Shown: positions 22,401 through 36,739, numbered from the stretch's first letter. The stretch is DNA of 64,000 nucleotides from Sipunculus nudus (GCA_026874595.1 CM049318.1:32931956-32995955), one strand, 5' to 3'. A program made the numbers and translations. The notes: generated by a model from the letters alone, not told the origin.

Positions 22401-22589
22401 GCACGATTGATCATGGGACTTTAGCCGAAAATGAATGCAAACACTTGTTACGGAACTTCTGTAACAACTTGAAATATGCATTCTCAGGAATGCAGGCCTC
22501 CACCATGTAAGCGGTCCTTAATGGTGATACAACCCTTTTGTTTGTTCTCTCATTGGCCCTTATTCCCAGGTTCATTGGTGCATAAACTC

Positions 22590-22607
22590 CATAAAAATAA
22601 TAATAAT

Positions 22608-22646
<39 letters not shown>
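22590..22646. repeat. (TAA)n microsatellite
   Basis: AAT trinucleotide array, source of a spurious Asn-rich open frame. Confidence 0.95.
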
Positions 22647-22647
<1 letters not shown>

Positions 22648-23465
22648 TTTTCATGATTGACCCAGAACACACTAGCGAAGGGTTTGGGAGGGATGTCCCC
22701 GTCCCGCCGAGTGGAATTTAATTTACGATTTAAATAATATTGCAGAGACTTCTGTATATAAAAAAAATCTCGTTTCAGAAACCAACAGGAACTAAAAACC
22801 TTTGCGCTAAAATATCTAGTGTATACTTTTTAACCTGAGCATTTCACAATGCCTGGACAATTAAAGCATGGTGTCACAATATCGTGAAAATGCATGAATT
22901 ATATCATCATAACAGTCATTTTGGTATTTTATTTAATTCTGAAAGACAGTGTTTCATTGATAAGTTACTAAATTGGAAACAGTGTGACATATTTTATGAA
23001 TAGATCATAGTTGATGGTATGATATTAGAGGCTTCTTATGGTATGGCAAATGGAGGGGGGGGGTATAATAAGCTATGGGGGTGTCTGGTTATAAAGGTAT
23101 GGGGATATGTTCCCCTGTTCCCACCATATTCCGCCCATGCTGATATAAATAATAAATCTATACACGAAATCTGATTTCAGATTAGTTATGACGACGACAG
23201 TTAGCCATCAAACTTAAAAAATGAGCCTTTGTCATTCATTCATTATGCTCAGAATAAACTTGTAAAACACAGACACGTGGTTTTAAATGAAGAATATTGC
23301 TGTGTTTGAAGTTCCACGATTATAGTTCAAGGTTTGTAGGAAACCATAAGAATATATGTCGTTCATGGCCCACATTTGATATAAAAAGAACTATAAAGAC
23401 AAAATTTAAATCCTGTATCACTTATTCCATGAGGAAGGGCCATAAAACTCTACCTTTAATAATTT

Positions 23466-23466
<1 letters not shown>

Positions 23467-23505
<39 letters not shown>
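23467..23505. repeat. (CT)n microsatellite
   Basis: Pure CT dinucleotide array. Confidence 0.95.
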
Positions 23506-23508
<3 letters not shown>

Positions 23509-24702
23509 AGAAGAATAGATAGAAACATTTCTGCGAATACGGGGGGAGTCAGTCAGGGCATCTCCTGAGTGACAGGTGTTTTAGCCCGGGTGATGTATAT
23601 GTTGACGCCTGTGATCGCGCCTACTCCGCGCATTTAAACACTCCTGTACAGGAAGTATTTTGCAGGTGTCAATTAATTTCAAAGAGAAGACGCTATTGTT
23701 CGTGTTACTTCAACATGCTTCATAGGTGATTAGACCCCTTTAAGTAAATTCAAACACTGTTTTTACACACATACACACATACATACACATACAGAGGCTT
23801 GTATAAATGCACTTTCTGATTCATTATATTTTCGTTAGGCCGGCAGCGAATGTCTCATCTTTGTATTTTTAAGACAGATAAAGATATACAATGTATTACA
23901 ACAAAATCATCGAGATTATCCGGTTTGCTGTGATCTCGGTTTTAATCAATTCATAATGAGTTTTTCTTTTTCTTGTTGGTGCTCTTGACATTTAGTTGAG
24001 ACATATCACAGACGCGTCAGTCAGTTGAACATCATGTTCAAGGGGACACATAATTCGATTTTTCGTTCATGTCAGTTTTGTCTATCCTTATTTGAATATG
24101 TAATTGTAGAATGTTTTAATTTTTGTTATTTTTACATTTTTTTTGATACACGTCTTGTATAAAAGAGGTGTGTAAATATTTGTGAAATTGTGTAGTTTTC
24201 TAGGTATATTCCTTATGTGAAATAGGTTTATTTTTATTTAGGATCACAGAGTTATGTAAATGTTGAAACTCTTGTACTGTGGTATACAACATATTAAAAA
24301 ATGTTGATCGAGGAGAGCTTCATGCTAAACCCAAACACATATTTATCGTCATACATACCCCCACGAGATGCAGTGGATTCAACCCCCTGTTTGGGCGGGT
24401 GGTCGCCTGTTCCTTTCTGATTCTGATTTTATGTCTACAATGATTTTTTATGTCCACATAAAATGGAAATACAGCCTTTGTTCTTAAGTCCCATTGGCAG
24501 TATTGACTTGAATCAACACATTCATGGAACAGTTAATTTATTTTCTCTAGTTTTTGTAGTGTTTTCTTCGATGACCCTTGCCATGTTAATCAATCGCATC
24601 ACATCGCAGCAAATCGCCAATGCTGACCATTCGGACAGACACAATATTTCATGGAGATAATTATTCAACGCTAAAGTAATAAAGCTGGAGTAATAATGAA
24701 AT

Positions 24703-24892
24703 ATTGGCAATAAAGCTTATAAAAATTAGATAATGATTAAATAAAAGTTTATATCTTTTTAATATTTATTAGATAATATTGTCTTTTACCAATTACTCAG
24801 CAATAAAGCTTATATTATTAGATAAATGCTTAAATATAAGTTCATATCTTTTTAATATTTATTGGGTTATATTGTCTTTAACCAATTACTCA
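24703..24892. repeat. Imperfect tandem duplication, about 95 bp period
   Basis: Two adjacent copies share GCAATAAAGCTTATA at the start, TTCATATCTTTTTAATATTT-like text in the middle and CCAATTACTCAG at the end. Confidence 0.75.
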
Positions 24893-26118
24893 GTATTATC
24901 TTTCATTTTGATTAATTAAACTCGCCTTAATTATCCCGTATAGCTGAAAAAATGAGCATATGAGTGATTTTGTCGCAGACAATCTTTTATCAAATAAATC
25001 ACAATTTTTTTATATATTTTGTAATAAATTGCAATGACTTCTACTTCAAGCTACTTCAAGCTGATTTAAGATAAAATTAGAATACGTTTGTTTTTGAAGT
25101 GAAAACACATATATCCACCCCCCCCCCCCCCCCCATCAAAATGCCGGCCATCCCTAGACATTAGGGGTAAAAATATCTGAAAACAATGAGTCTAGATTTC
25201 AGCATATTCGACCTTGAAGGTCACGGTCAAGGTCATTAGTATTCGAACTCCTCAGAGATTATGGCAGAAAGAACGTGTGTGAAATTTGAAAAAAAAAAAA
25301 ATCTTCAGTAAGTGAAAAAGTGTGGCGTCAAAATTATCCTAGAATTTGCGCAGGTTTGACCTTGAAGTCAAACACAGATGGACAATTTCTCTCATATTAC
25401 GTATTTACATAGATATGGGTTATGATGGGATGAGCTATATAATTATATATATCTTGAGAGCATGACCTCTCCTATGAGAGTGTAGTGTAGGAGCATATGT
25501 AGCAAATTCCTCTTGAGTAAATTTTGTTTGTAAAAATGTGACACCCTATGCATTTTTGTTCTTCACCTTCCTATTAATCTTGACATGGTGCCATTTTTTT
25601 ATTTAGTTTTGACATTTCTTTCAGCTTCTTTTAATATGTTTTTAGAAATATATTTAAAAAATGCGAACGATACATAAAACAACCTTAACAGGGACAAGAG
25701 CATAATAAAGGTTATTTTTTAATGCTTTTACATACAAAAGGCACAATTTGTTTTCTCTGAAGATTTTGGGATTGTCTAAAAATATATTTTGGGTTTATAT
25801 CAAAGAGAATTATTCACATACCTGAAATGTTAAATATACACATATAGTATTACACACTATATACACATACAGTGCTTTTCTACTTAAAATATAAGGATAT
25901 CTGTCAATATTTCCTTCTGACCATAGAATCATAAATATACTCTTGTACACAAGTGGTAAAAAGCTTTCACATGGCGAAATCAGTGGTGCAGAATACAAAC
26001 ATAGCGGGCACGCCACCTGGTGGCCATACCGCGTGAATTCACAAATCGAGATTTTTCAAGCATACATGCAACCGGTATTTGTTCTGTGTTCCTTCTTTCC
26101 TCTCACTTCTCCTTGTTG

Positions 26119-26340
26119 CTTGCCGGAAATCTTCGATTTCTGCAAGCAGGTTGGTCAGTCGCGGATGTCTGTTTGTCTGTTTGTTTGTTGCTTGCCGGAA
26201 ATCTTCGATTTCGGCAAGCAGGTTGGTCAGTCGCGGATGTCTGTTTGTTGCTTGCCGGAAATCTTCGATTTCTGCAAGCAGGTTGGTCAGTCGCGGATGT
26301 CTGTTTGTCTGTTTGTTTGTTTGTTTGTCTGTCTGTCTGT
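26119..26340. repeat. Hairpin repeat array, three units plus TGTT/TGTC tract
   Basis: Three 28-bp units at 26119-26146, 26191-26218 and 26251-26278. Each has left arm CTTGCCGGAAATC and a right arm close to GATTTCTGCAAG around a TTC loop, followed by GGTTGGTCAGTCGCGGATGT and a TGTT/TGTC run. Three frames read through it only because the unit is repeated. Confidence 0.85.
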
Positions 26341-26689
26341 GTACTCTCTACAGGCCACAATTTTCCAGCAATTGCTTTCAAACTTATACAGCTGGTAGAC
26401 AAGCAAAAGTCCTGGAGGCCTATTGTTTTTGGGCATTATAGGTCAAATGTCAAGGTCAAGGTCATCAAAAGTATACAAAAAGGTTTTTTGTTCATATCTG
26501 TGTTAATATTGGTCGTATCTACTTCAACAGTAGCTCATTTTAATCGTCATTCCAAGGCCTGTTTTCTGATGTGTAGCTGACTCAATTTGCGGTAACCATG
26601 GTTACGCAATTTTTGGGGAGGAATCATGGAATTTGATGATATTTTTCAAATTTGCATCAATCGTACTGATTCTGAGATATTTTATGTAA

Positions 26690-27060
26690 CACAAGAATAT
26701 CTCGAAATTGTTTTTTCAGATTTTGGAAATGGCCGCCAGGGGGCGTTGCAGATGAAAAAACATGCAAATTTGTTTTGGTGCTATACCTCCAGAACTATTA
26801 AACATTGGGCCATTTCCATCACAGCACCTTCAACTGGGGTCCATGGGCTTATTTTTGCGCATAGGTGCCAAAGTGCGCTATTGCCAGATTTCTCTATTTT
26901 TGGGGTAAAACTTTTGAATTTTGAAAATATGCAGTTTTCAGCTTCTAACTCTGTCAGTTTTTATGCTGGAGAGGTCAATTTTTTTGCATCTTGTAGCCCT
27001 TGGTGAGTTCTCGGTGATCCAATCAAAAATCTTGCAAAATCTCGCACCGTTTCTCGTCAA
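26690..27060. repeat. Duplicated block (pair with 35470-35840)
   Basis: About 370 bp from CTCGAAA through GGCCGCCAGGGGGCGTTGCA to CTTGTAGCCCTTGGTGAGTT is nearly identical at 35470-35840, with only scattered differences. Confidence 0.85.
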
Positions 27061-30000
27061 ACGAGAGTCTTCGAGATTTCATTAAATATGACCTACAGGT
27101 TGCATTTTTTTAACAATGGCTTTGAAATTGATATATTTTGTGTTATTTATAAATATCTCGAAATCAGTTTTTCATTTTTTGGAAATAGCCACCAGGGGGC
27201 GTGGTACCTGAAACACTGTAACATATCATTTTTCTGCAATATCTAAAATAATTTTAAACATGGCACAATTTTTATCGTTGTATCTTAAACTAGGAACATT
27301 GGCTTATTCCTCCGCACATGTAGCTTTGTGCTGCCGTTACCATGGTTACCAAATTTTGGGGTTAAACTTGACAATCTGTAAATAATAAGTTTTTTGCTTC
27401 TATCTCGGTTGATATTTATACTACAAGGGTCTAGTTTTCTGCATGAGGTAGCATTCCCTTGCCTCTAATGTAGTTAATTGCAAGTCTCGTAGAATCTCGC
27501 TCTGTTTTCCGTCAAACGAGAAATTACGAGATTTCACAGAAATGCTTATAATTCGGTCACCTTTTCGGCTAAAGAGGAGCAGTTTTCAGCATTTTGTTGC
27601 ATTTTGGAAGCTTAACATGATAATAACTTACATCTCGCCACATCTCGTATCATCTCCCGCCAAACGAGAATATTCGAGAATTCGAAAAATGTGCATATCT
27701 CTGTCATTTTAATGCCAGAGATTTTTTTTTCTATTGTTCAAGATTCACTTGACTAGTTTGAAGTGACAAAATTGAATATCTCGTCATATCTCGCACCATT
27801 TCTTGTCAAACGAGAACATGGGACCATTCAAAGATACGCCTATAATTCTGTTATTTAAATGCTGAAGACCTTTAGTTTTCAGCATTCGATAGCGTCTAAC
27901 ACTCTCGGTCACATCTCGATAATATTGTAAGTTTCGTCAAATCTGGGATCGTTTTTTCTTCAAATAAAAAAGTGCATGCTATTGCCGTGACCATAAGTGG
28001 CGGCAGTATGTGATAGTAAATGTCGGCAGGGGCATTACACTTGACAGTTGGAGCCATGTTCTATGGGTGTGCGATGGCCCATGAAGAAGACTTCTATTGT
28101 GCTGTTATCGTCTTCCTTTGATCGTTGCTTCGTAAGCTTCACAGACCAGCGCCAACCACCTGGTTGCCATGTGTCCTCAATGTAAACAACATTTGCTGTT
28201 TTCCTTTACCTGAGATATGTATGGTAGCCTGTTCACTTGTCCTTAGATTGTTTATTGTTGGTGTATTGAAGTAAAATAAAATGCCATGTTTTCCTGCATA
28301 TTGATTGTAAATTGAATAAAATCATACAAGAACCAACCAATGTTCTATGACCACTATTTCAGATTTGAGATCAGAACAATTGATTTCTGCATAAACCACT
28401 ATGACCAGATTTGAAAAACTTTCAAGTGGTCTATATTTTTTTCTGAAGAAGTTGAGCTATATGCTTGGAGATGCCAGCCAGTGGGTGTGAATGGATTGCA
28501 ATGAAACACAAACCAGGTGTGTGTGAAGAGTCTGGTGGAGATGAAGGGGGCCAAAACCTATTTGACTGTGTATCAGCATAAACTGGCCTGAAATCAGGTT
28601 TCTGGGGGCTTGAAATTTTTGTTTGTAGGAGCAGGGTAATATTATCTTGTTTCCCTGTATATACACCCTAAACTGGGCCTAATGACACCAAAACCAGGTT
28701 TGTGGGACCATCAGTACAGATTTGAGGTAAAAAAATGGATTTTCTCTGTATATCACTATGTTCACTGTGTCCAGATTTGGAAATTCAAACTGGTCCTAAT
28801 TTTTTTTCTGAAGAAGTTGAGCTATATGCTTGGAGATACCAGCCAGTGGGTGTAAATGGATTGCAATGATACCCAAACCAGGTGTGTGTGTTGAGTTTTG
28901 TGGAGATGAGGGGGCCAGAACCTATTTGACTGCGTATAAGCATAAACTGGCCTGAAATCAGGTTTCTGGGGGCATGAAATTGTTGTTTGTGGGAACTGGG
29001 TAATATTATCTTGTTTCCCTGTATATACACCCTAAACTTGGCCTAATGACACCAAAACCAGGTTTGTGGGACCATCAGTACAGATTTGAGGTAAAAAAAT
29101 GGATTTTCTCTGTATATCACTATGTTCACTGTGTCCAGATTTGGAAATTCAAACTGGTCCTAATTTTTTTTCTGAGGGAGTTGAGACAAATGCTTTGAGA
29201 TACCAGCCAGTGGGTGTAAATGGATTGCAATGATACCCAAACCAGGTGTGTCTGTTGAGTTTTGTGGAGATGAGGGGGGCAAGAACCTATTTGACTGTGT
29301 ATAAGCATAAACTGGCCTGAAATCAGGTTTCTGGGGGCTTGAAATTTTTGTTTGTGTCAGCAGGGTAATATTATCTTATTTCCCTGTATATACACCCTGA
29401 ATTGGGCCTAATGACACCTAAACCATGTTTGTGGGACCTTCATTACAGATTTGAGGTAAAAAAATGGATTTTCCCTGTATATCACTATGTCCACTGTGTC
29501 CAGATTTGGAAATTCAAACTGGCCCTAATTTTTTTTCTGAGGGATTTGAACCAAATGCTTTGAGATTCCAGCCAGTGGGTGTAAGTGGATTGCAATGATA
29601 GCCAAACCAGGTGTGTGTGATGAGTCTGGTGGAGATGAGGTGGTCCAAAACACTATTTGCCTGTGTATAATAAGCCATATTACTGTCCTCAGCTGAAATC
29701 AGCTTTCTGGGGGCTTGAAATGTTTGCTGGTGGGAACAAGGTAATATTATCTGGTTATCATGGATATACACCCTAAAATGGCCCTGAGGACACCAAAAAC
29801 ATGCATGTTGGACCATGAGTACAGATTTGAGGTAACAAATTGTCTGTCTATAAATAAAAAAAAAAAAAATCAAATATCAAACTGTTATAAACATGTATCA
29901 ATATATTTAATAAAATCTCTTTTCATCCAATGAATTGCATCTTATTTCTTTATAAATAAACCATGATATTCAACTTCATCCAGCAATAAAAAATGAAAAT

Positions 30001-31860
30001 AAAATGAATAAAAGTTTTTTTTTTTTTTGGGGGGGGGGGGTGGTGGTTGTGTTTTGTCAGTAAAATCCAGGCTTCTCTTTGGATCCCGGCGGTGGGCGAG
30101 GGTACAATGGACACCAAACAACATTTGAATGAACATTTTTTCTGCTGCTATTGGATGAGCAAGTCTCTGTGAATTTTAAAAAAATATTTATTCTGGTATT
30201 CAAGATGACAGTGAAAATGACCCTATTCACCACCCTGTTCGAGCGTTCATCGAATAAGAAAGAGCCCGTCCCACCGCATTTCCTGCGAGGGTTCGTTTCT
30301 TCAGAGTCCAAACTATCCTACCGGGGCGGGATTTAGTCCATCTCGTCTGAAATTTGCGTCCGGGGCTCGGCAAACTTCATGAAAGCGGACAAAACTTTCA
30401 TACGGCTGATAATGCGTATATATGTAAACGCGGGGAATTTCCGGAGAATTCACGGAGATTTTCCGGAGAGCTTTTATATGCAATGATACCTTTAATTACA
30501 AGTTAAAATCATTTAAAATCTAACACTATATAACTCTTAAGACATTTATTCACTGTTAAATTACCGAAATAATAACCAGCGCAAACAATGTGGGACTGCC
30601 ACTAACACCAATCTGGATCACCAGCTAACATTGACTACCGATCTTACATAAGACGAAAACGCTAAACACTATATATTGTTTCAACAGTTTACTGTGCAAA
30701 CCGTAACAAAAGCATGCAGGATATCAAATTTACAGGTTCTTAAGGAAATATGATACAAAACATAAATTGTACCTTTGCTCACATTTAATGATATCATCAT
30801 GATGAATTCTCCGCAAATTCTCCAGCTGTCCGCGTTATAGATATATATGTATTTATTAATGACAAAAATTGACATACAATTTTATGGAATAATTGCTGTT
30901 TTCTGGACCGTCCCAGCCCACAGGTAGGATAATATGGATTCCCGACAATATTCTAATGACCGTTCCCTGAGCTGGAACGGGCTAAGAAGGTCCCGGTCAT
31001 TTTTTTTAATTGCCAATTCCCAGGTTTTTCGGACTAAAAAATGGCCCTACCCTTCATTCAATCTCCAGCCTCTTCTGGCGTTCCGGGTATAAAAAAGAGC
31101 CCGTCCCATGCCTATTTAAGCTAGGACTGCAAACTCTGGGGTCAAAACAATTCAACTACGGCTTGGGATTACCACCTTTCCTCTTAAATTTCCATCGCGC
31201 CCGTGTCAAGTGTACCGTTTTATTCACAAACGTGCGGCAGGCGCCAAAAAATTTGACAGCACCCCTTTCGGATGCCAGAATATATCTTTATATATAAAGT
31301 CCTAACCCATCACGGAACTAGGGCCTCACAATTTTTTATCTCATTACTTACCACTTCAGACTACTTAAAAAATCCCTGCTTTCCTTTTTAAACCAAAGAT
31401 TCCAATTTTTAAAATATATTAAATTTCACATTACAGATAACCTACACCAAGGGGACATTACAGTTAATCCGTGATGGGCAGGACTTCTTGGAATTTTATA
31501 ATTCCCGGACGCAGGCTGACCGACTGCCTTTTTTCTTCAAGGACAGCCCTAATTTAAGCCATCATCAGACTTGAAGATGTCCTCAGGCCGACCTATTTGT
31601 CCAGGAATGAAAGGTCACGTCTCTGTTACCTAGAGGTCGGGTCTCTGTCTCACACGAACGCGGCTTCGCTTGCGTTTCGGCATTCTGGACGTTCAACTCT
31701 TCAAGTTTCATTTTCATCGCTTTTTCTTATTTCCAGCACTCAAGAATAGAAGAAGTATTCAGTTGGACTTGTATTATTTTTTTTATTTCTGTCAAAAATG
31801 GATTGTCCTGTATAGGATAGCTACTAATAATAACACCAATAATGTCTCTCCATCTGTCTG
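27050..31860. repeat. Segmental duplication, copy A
   Basis: This block matches 42300-47530 in order and orientation through several distinctive sections: CTCGT hairpins, the 365-bp satellite, a G run, the GATCCCGGCGGTGGGCGAGG segment (30081 and 45731) and the GTTCCCTGAGCTGGAACGGG segment. The left limit blurs into the general repeat family; the right end falls near a TGTC tract. Confidence 0.8.
28402..29865. repeat. Satellite array, about 365-bp units, four copies
   Basis: The landmark CCAGATTTGGAAATTCAAAC or a close variant falls at about 28402, 28771, 29135 and 29500, giving spacings of 364-369 bp. Each unit also has GCCAGCCAGTGGGTGT and CTGGCCTGAAATCAGGTTTC. Minus-strand frames reading 'MYIQGNKIILP' recur once per unit; I regard them as by-products, since they have no domain and vary in frame continuity. 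Confidence 0.85.
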
Positions 31861-31894
31861 CCTATCTGTCTGTCTAGCTGTCTGTATCATTTCC

Positions 31895-33299
31895 ATTTCC
31901 GGCAAGCGCGTGACCTCTGGTCATCTTGTTTGTCTGTTTGTCTGTCTGTGTACTCTCTACAGGCCACAATTTTGCAGCAATTGCTTTCAAACTTATACAG
32001 CTGGTAGACAAGCAAAAGTCCTCGGGGCCTATTGTTTTTGGGCAATACAGGTCAAAGGTCAAGGTCAAGGTCATCAAAACTTCTCAAAACGGTTTTTTCT
32101 TCATATCTTTGTCACTAATAGTCGTATCTTCTTCAAACATAGCTCATGTCAATCTTCATTCCAAGGCCTTTCTTCTGGTGTGTAGCTGCTTCAAATTGGC
32201 CGTAACCATGGTTACGAATTTTTGGGAAAAAGTCATGATATTCGAAAATAAGGGGTCTTATTTTTCTAACTTTGTCAGTTTTAAAGCTAGAGAGGTCTAG
32301 TTTTTTGCATCAGGTAGCATTTAACAAGTACTGCAAGATTTTATTAAAATTCTCGCGATATCTCGTATAATATCTCGTCAAACGAGATATATCGAGATTT
32401 CAGTAATCTTGCCCTGGAGGCCACAGTTTTGCAGGAATCTTTTTGAAACTGACATATTGTAAGTCCTACACTATTATCTCGAAATCAATTTTTCATTTTT
32501 TGAATTCGGCCGCTAGGGGGCGCTGGGTGCAAACCTCTCCAACATATCATGTTTTGGCAATATCTCCAAAATTATAAGCCTCAATTACAAAAACTATAGT
32601 TTATTTTTTCCCCTAAGACTTCTTCATGAACTAGTTTAGTCATCTGGTCTCAATCTTGTGTCACTTTGTCTGTGTATCCGTCTGTTTCTCAGTTGTCCTC
32701 AAATCCGCTTGCTTGCCGGTTCTTGCGTCTCACATATAGCATTCTACAGGCCACAGTTTTGAAAGAATCTTTTTAAAACTATTACATCTTATGTCCTACA
32801 CTAATATCTCGAACCCGATTTTTCATTTTTCAGAATTGGCCGCTAGGGGGATGTGCACTCAAACTTGCACAACATATCATTTTTTGCCCATATCTCCAAA
32901 ACTATTAACCTCATTTACAAAAACTATAGCTTATTGTCTTCCTCTGAGGTTTCTTCATAATATGATTAAGTCATCTAATCTCAATCTTGGGTCAGTATGT
33001 TTGTCTGTTTGTCCGTTGTCCTGAATTTCGCCTGCTTCCTGGTTCTTGCGTCTCACATGTAGCATTCTACTGGCCACAGTTTTGCAGGAATCGTTTTGTA
33101 AATTACACTTGTCATATATCGTGATGATATCTGGAAGCCCTATGTTTATTATTCAAATAAGTTAGAGATCAAGGTCAAGGTGATCAAAATATATCAAAAT
33201 CTTATTTTCTTTAGAACTTTGTTAATATTGCTTCTTTCTTCACAAACTATGCATTATTTTCTTTCACTTTGACACTGCTCGTTCATCTGACTAACTTTA
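31895..33299. repeat. Tandem block of about 1.4 kb, first copy
   Basis: Starts with TTTCCGGCAAGCGCGTGACC and a TGTT tract. The same start recurs at about 33305, and the following 900 bp is close to identical, so the two blocks are tandem copies with a period of about 1405 bp. Confidence 0.75.
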
Positions 33300-34730
33300 C
33301 ATCATTTCCGGCAAGCGCGTGACCTCAGGTCATCTAGTTTGTTTGTTTGTCTGTCTGTGTACTCTCTACAGGCCATAATTTTAAGGCAATTGCCTTTTAA
33401 CTTATACAGCTGGTAGACAAGCAAAAGTCCTCGGGGCCTATTGTTTTTGGGCAATACAGGTCAAAGGTCAAGGTCAAGGTCATCAAAACTTCTCAAAACG
33501 GGTTTTTCTTCATATCTTTGTCACTATTAGTCGTATCTTCTTCAAACATAGCTCATTTTAAACGTCATTCCAAGGCCAGTCATCTGGTGTGTAGCTGACT
33601 CAAATTTGCCGTAACCATGGTTACGTATTTTTGGGAAAAAGTCATGATATTCTGAAATAAGGGGTCTTATTTTTCTAACTTTGTCAGTTTTAAAGCTAGA
33701 GAGGTCTAGTTTTTTGCATCAGGTAGCATTTAACAAGTACTGCATATTTTATTAAAATTCTCGCGATATCTCGTACAATATCTCGTCAAACGAGATATTT
33801 CGAGATTTCAGTAATCTTGCCCTGGAGGCCACAGTTTTGCAGGAATCTTTTTGAAACTGACATATTGAAAGTCCTACACTATTATCTCGAAATCAATTTT
33901 TCATTTTTTTAATTCGGCCGCTAGGGGGCGCTGGGTGCAAACCTCTGCAACATATCATGTTTTGGCAATATCTCCAAAATTATAAGCCTCAATTACATAA
34001 ACCATAGCTTATTTTCTTCCTCTGAGTCTTTTCAAAATCCTGGTGGAGTCATTTCGACTCAATCTTGAGTCACTTTGTCAGTGTGTCCGTCTGTTTCTCA
34101 GTTGTCCTCAAATCCGCTTGCTTGCCGTTTCTTGCGTCTCACATATAGCATTCTACAGGCCACAGTTTTGAAAGAATCTTTTAAAACTATTACATCTTAT
34201 GTCTTACACTAATATCTCGAAACTGATTTTTCATTTTTTGGAAATAGCCACCAGGGGGCGTGGTACATGAAACACTGTAACATATCATTTTTCTGCAATA
34301 TCTCAAAAAATATTAAACGTGACACCATTTTTTGGGTCGTATCTGAAACTATGAACATTGGCTTATCCCTTCGCACATGTTGCTTTGTGCTGCCATTACC
34401 ATGGTTACCAAATTTGGGGTAAAACTTGACAATCTGAAAATTCGGAGTTTTCCAGCTTCTATCTCTGTTGATATTTGCGATAGAAAGGTCTGGTTTTTGG
34501 CGTTAGACAGCATCCCTCTAGTTCTAAGCCATTCAATCGCAAGTCTCGTCATATCTCGCACCGTTTCTCGTGAAATGAGAACACGTGACCATTCAAAGAA
34601 ATGCCTATAATTCTGTCATTTGTCACGCTAAAGACACATGGTTTGCAGCGCTGGATAGCGGCTGACACTCGCAGTCACATTCAGGGGTCACATTGTTAGT
34701 CTCGTCAAATCTCGCGCCGTTTTTCCCCAT
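33300..34730. repeat. Tandem block of about 1.4 kb, second copy
   Basis: Partner of 31895-33299. After about 34230 it diverges: it carries a CCACCAGGGGGCGTGG variant where the first copy has GGCCGCTAGGGGGATG. Confidence 0.75.
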
Positions 34731-34739
34731 ACCACGAAG

Positions 34740-34860
34740 ACACGTGCCGTCGCCGCAAGTGGCGGCAGGGTCCTTACGGTGGGCGGCCGGCGTGTCCAGC
34801 GGTCCGTGACGGCCTCTCCGGGCCCCATCTATGATCATACATGTTGGAGGCACAGTCCAT
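34740..34860. repeat. GC-rich module (also 35910-36050 and 39778-39905)
   Basis: GGTCCTTACGGTGGGC and CCGGCGTG with ATGATCATACATGTT-like text recur three times, each followed by a CCGGAAATCTTCGATT hairpin unit. It is much richer in GC than its surroundings. Confidence 0.75.
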
Positions 34861-34869
34861 ACTTTATTG

Positions 34870-35130
34870 CTTGCCGGAAATCTTCGATTTCTGCAAGCAG
34901 GTTGGTCAGTCGCGGATGTCTGTTTGTCTGTTTGTTGCTTGCCGGAAATCTTCGATTTTCGCAAGCATGTTGGTCACCCGCGTATGTTTGTTTGTTGCTT
35001 GCCGGAAATCTTCGATTTTCGCAAGCATGTTGATCACCCGCGTATGTTTGTTTGTTTGTTTGTTTGTTGCTTGCCGGAATCAGAGATTTCGACAAGTATG
35101 TTGATCACTTCCGTTTGTTTGTTTGTCTGT
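34870..35130. repeat. Hairpin repeat array, four units
   Basis: Units at 34870-34897, 34938-34965, 34998-35025 and a decayed one at 35070-35097, related to the array at 26119. Right arms differ (TCTGCAAG, TTCGCAAG, TCGACAAG) while the left arm CTTGCCGGAAATC is constant in the first three. Spacers are TGTT tracts. Confidence 0.8.
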
Positions 35131-36739
35131 ATGTCCCCGCTCTACAGGCCACAATTTTGCACCAATCGTCCTGAAACTTATAGATAGAGTGTATAATCGG
35201 TTCTTCTCGGAGCCTATTGTTTTTGGTCATGATCGGTCAAGGGTCAAGGTCAGGGTCACCAAAAAGCTCATACCTTCGTCAAAAATAGCCGTAGGCACCT
35301 AATCTGTAGCCCGTTTTATTTGCCACTGCATGGCCACTTCCAACCCTGCAAAATTGCTTCATTTCGCTGTTACCATGGTTACGCAATTTTGGGAGAAATC
35401 ATGGAATTTCGTGATATTTTTCAAATTTGCAGCAATTTTACTGATTCTGAGATATTTTATGTAACATAAGAATATCTCGAAACGGGTTTTTCAGATTTTG
35501 GAAATGGCCGCCAGGGGGCGTTGCAGATGAAAAAACATGAAAATTTGTGTTGGTGCTATACCTCCAGAACTATTAAACATTGGGCCATTTCCATCACAGC
35601 ACCTTAAACTAGGGTCCATGGGCTTATTTTTGCGCATAGGTGCCAAAGTGCGCTATTGCCAGATTTCTCTATTTTTGGGGTAAAACCTTTGAATTTTGAG
35701 AATATGCAGTTTTCAGCTTCTAACTCTGTCAGTTTTTATGCTAGAGAGGTCGAAATTTTTGCATCTTGTAGCCCTTGGTGAGTTCTCGGTGATCCAACCA
35801 AAAATCTTGCAAAATCTCGCACCGTTTCTCGTCGAATGAGATTTCGCGATTTCACGGTGACATGCCCTATAGGCCACAGATATGCAGGCATCCTTTTGAA
35901 ACTGATACATACCACGAAGACACGTGCAATTGCCGCAAGTGGCGACAGGGTCCTTACGGTGGGCAGCCGGCGTGTGCAGCGGTGCGTGTCGGCCTTTCCG
36001 GGCCCTATCTGTTATCATACATGTTGGAGGCACAGTCCAGACTTTATTAGTTGCCGGAAATCTTCGATTTTCGAAAGCATGTTGGTCACCCGTGTATGTT
36101 TGTTCCTTCATCTTATGTATTATACTAATATCTCAAAACTTATTTTTCATTTTCCCGATATGGCTGCTAGGGGGCGCTGCACTTGACCCTTCCAAAAAAA
36201 TCAGTTTTGAACACATTTCCGTAAGAGTAAACCTATATTACACAAACTATAGCTTATTTTCTTTCTCTTGGTCTTCTTCAAAACATGGTCAAGTCATCTG
36301 GTCTCCATCTTGTGTCACTTTGTCAGTATGTCTGTCTGTTTGTCATTTATACTCAAATTCGCCTGCTTGCTAGTTTTTGCACTTTAGATATAGCAATCAA
36401 CAAGTCAGATATGTGGACGAATCCTTTTGAAACTATTACATCTTATGTCATACACTAATATCACGAAACGCATTTGTCGTCTTCAGGATATGTCCAATAG
36501 AGGGCGCTGCAGTCCAACATCCCCAGTATATCATTATTTGGCCATATCTCCAAAATTATAAGACTCAATTACATAAAGTATAGCTTATTTTCTTCCTCTG
36601 AGTCTTCTCCATAACCTGGTTAAGTCATCTTGTCTCCATCTTGTGACCCTTTGTAAGTTTGTCTGTTTGTTTGTTAGTTGTCCTCAAATTCGCCGGCTTG
36701 TTGGTTCTTGAGTCTCACTGATAGCATTCTACAGGCCAC

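Larger units (their letters stand above)
22647..26080. other. Intergenic stretch between receptor and repeat mosaic
   Basis: No coding gene seen. It holds a CT array (23467-23505), an imperfect tandem duplication (24703-24892), a C run (25110-25133), and near 25200-25520 a block with AAGGTCA half-sites and an 'agatatgggtta' phrase shared with 5880-6240. Confidence 0.55.

Noticed and set aside
26119-35130. CRISPR-like arrays of direct repeats with palindromic cores
   Set aside because: Spacers are simple TGTT/TGTC tracts rather than unique sequences, the units belong to a dispersed repeat family, and the window is eukaryotic.
25943-36373. Cys/Val/Leu-rich frames such as VCLFVCLSVC as possible secreted peptides
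   Set aside because: They are translations of TGTT/TGTC microsatellites and hairpin units, open in several frames at once.
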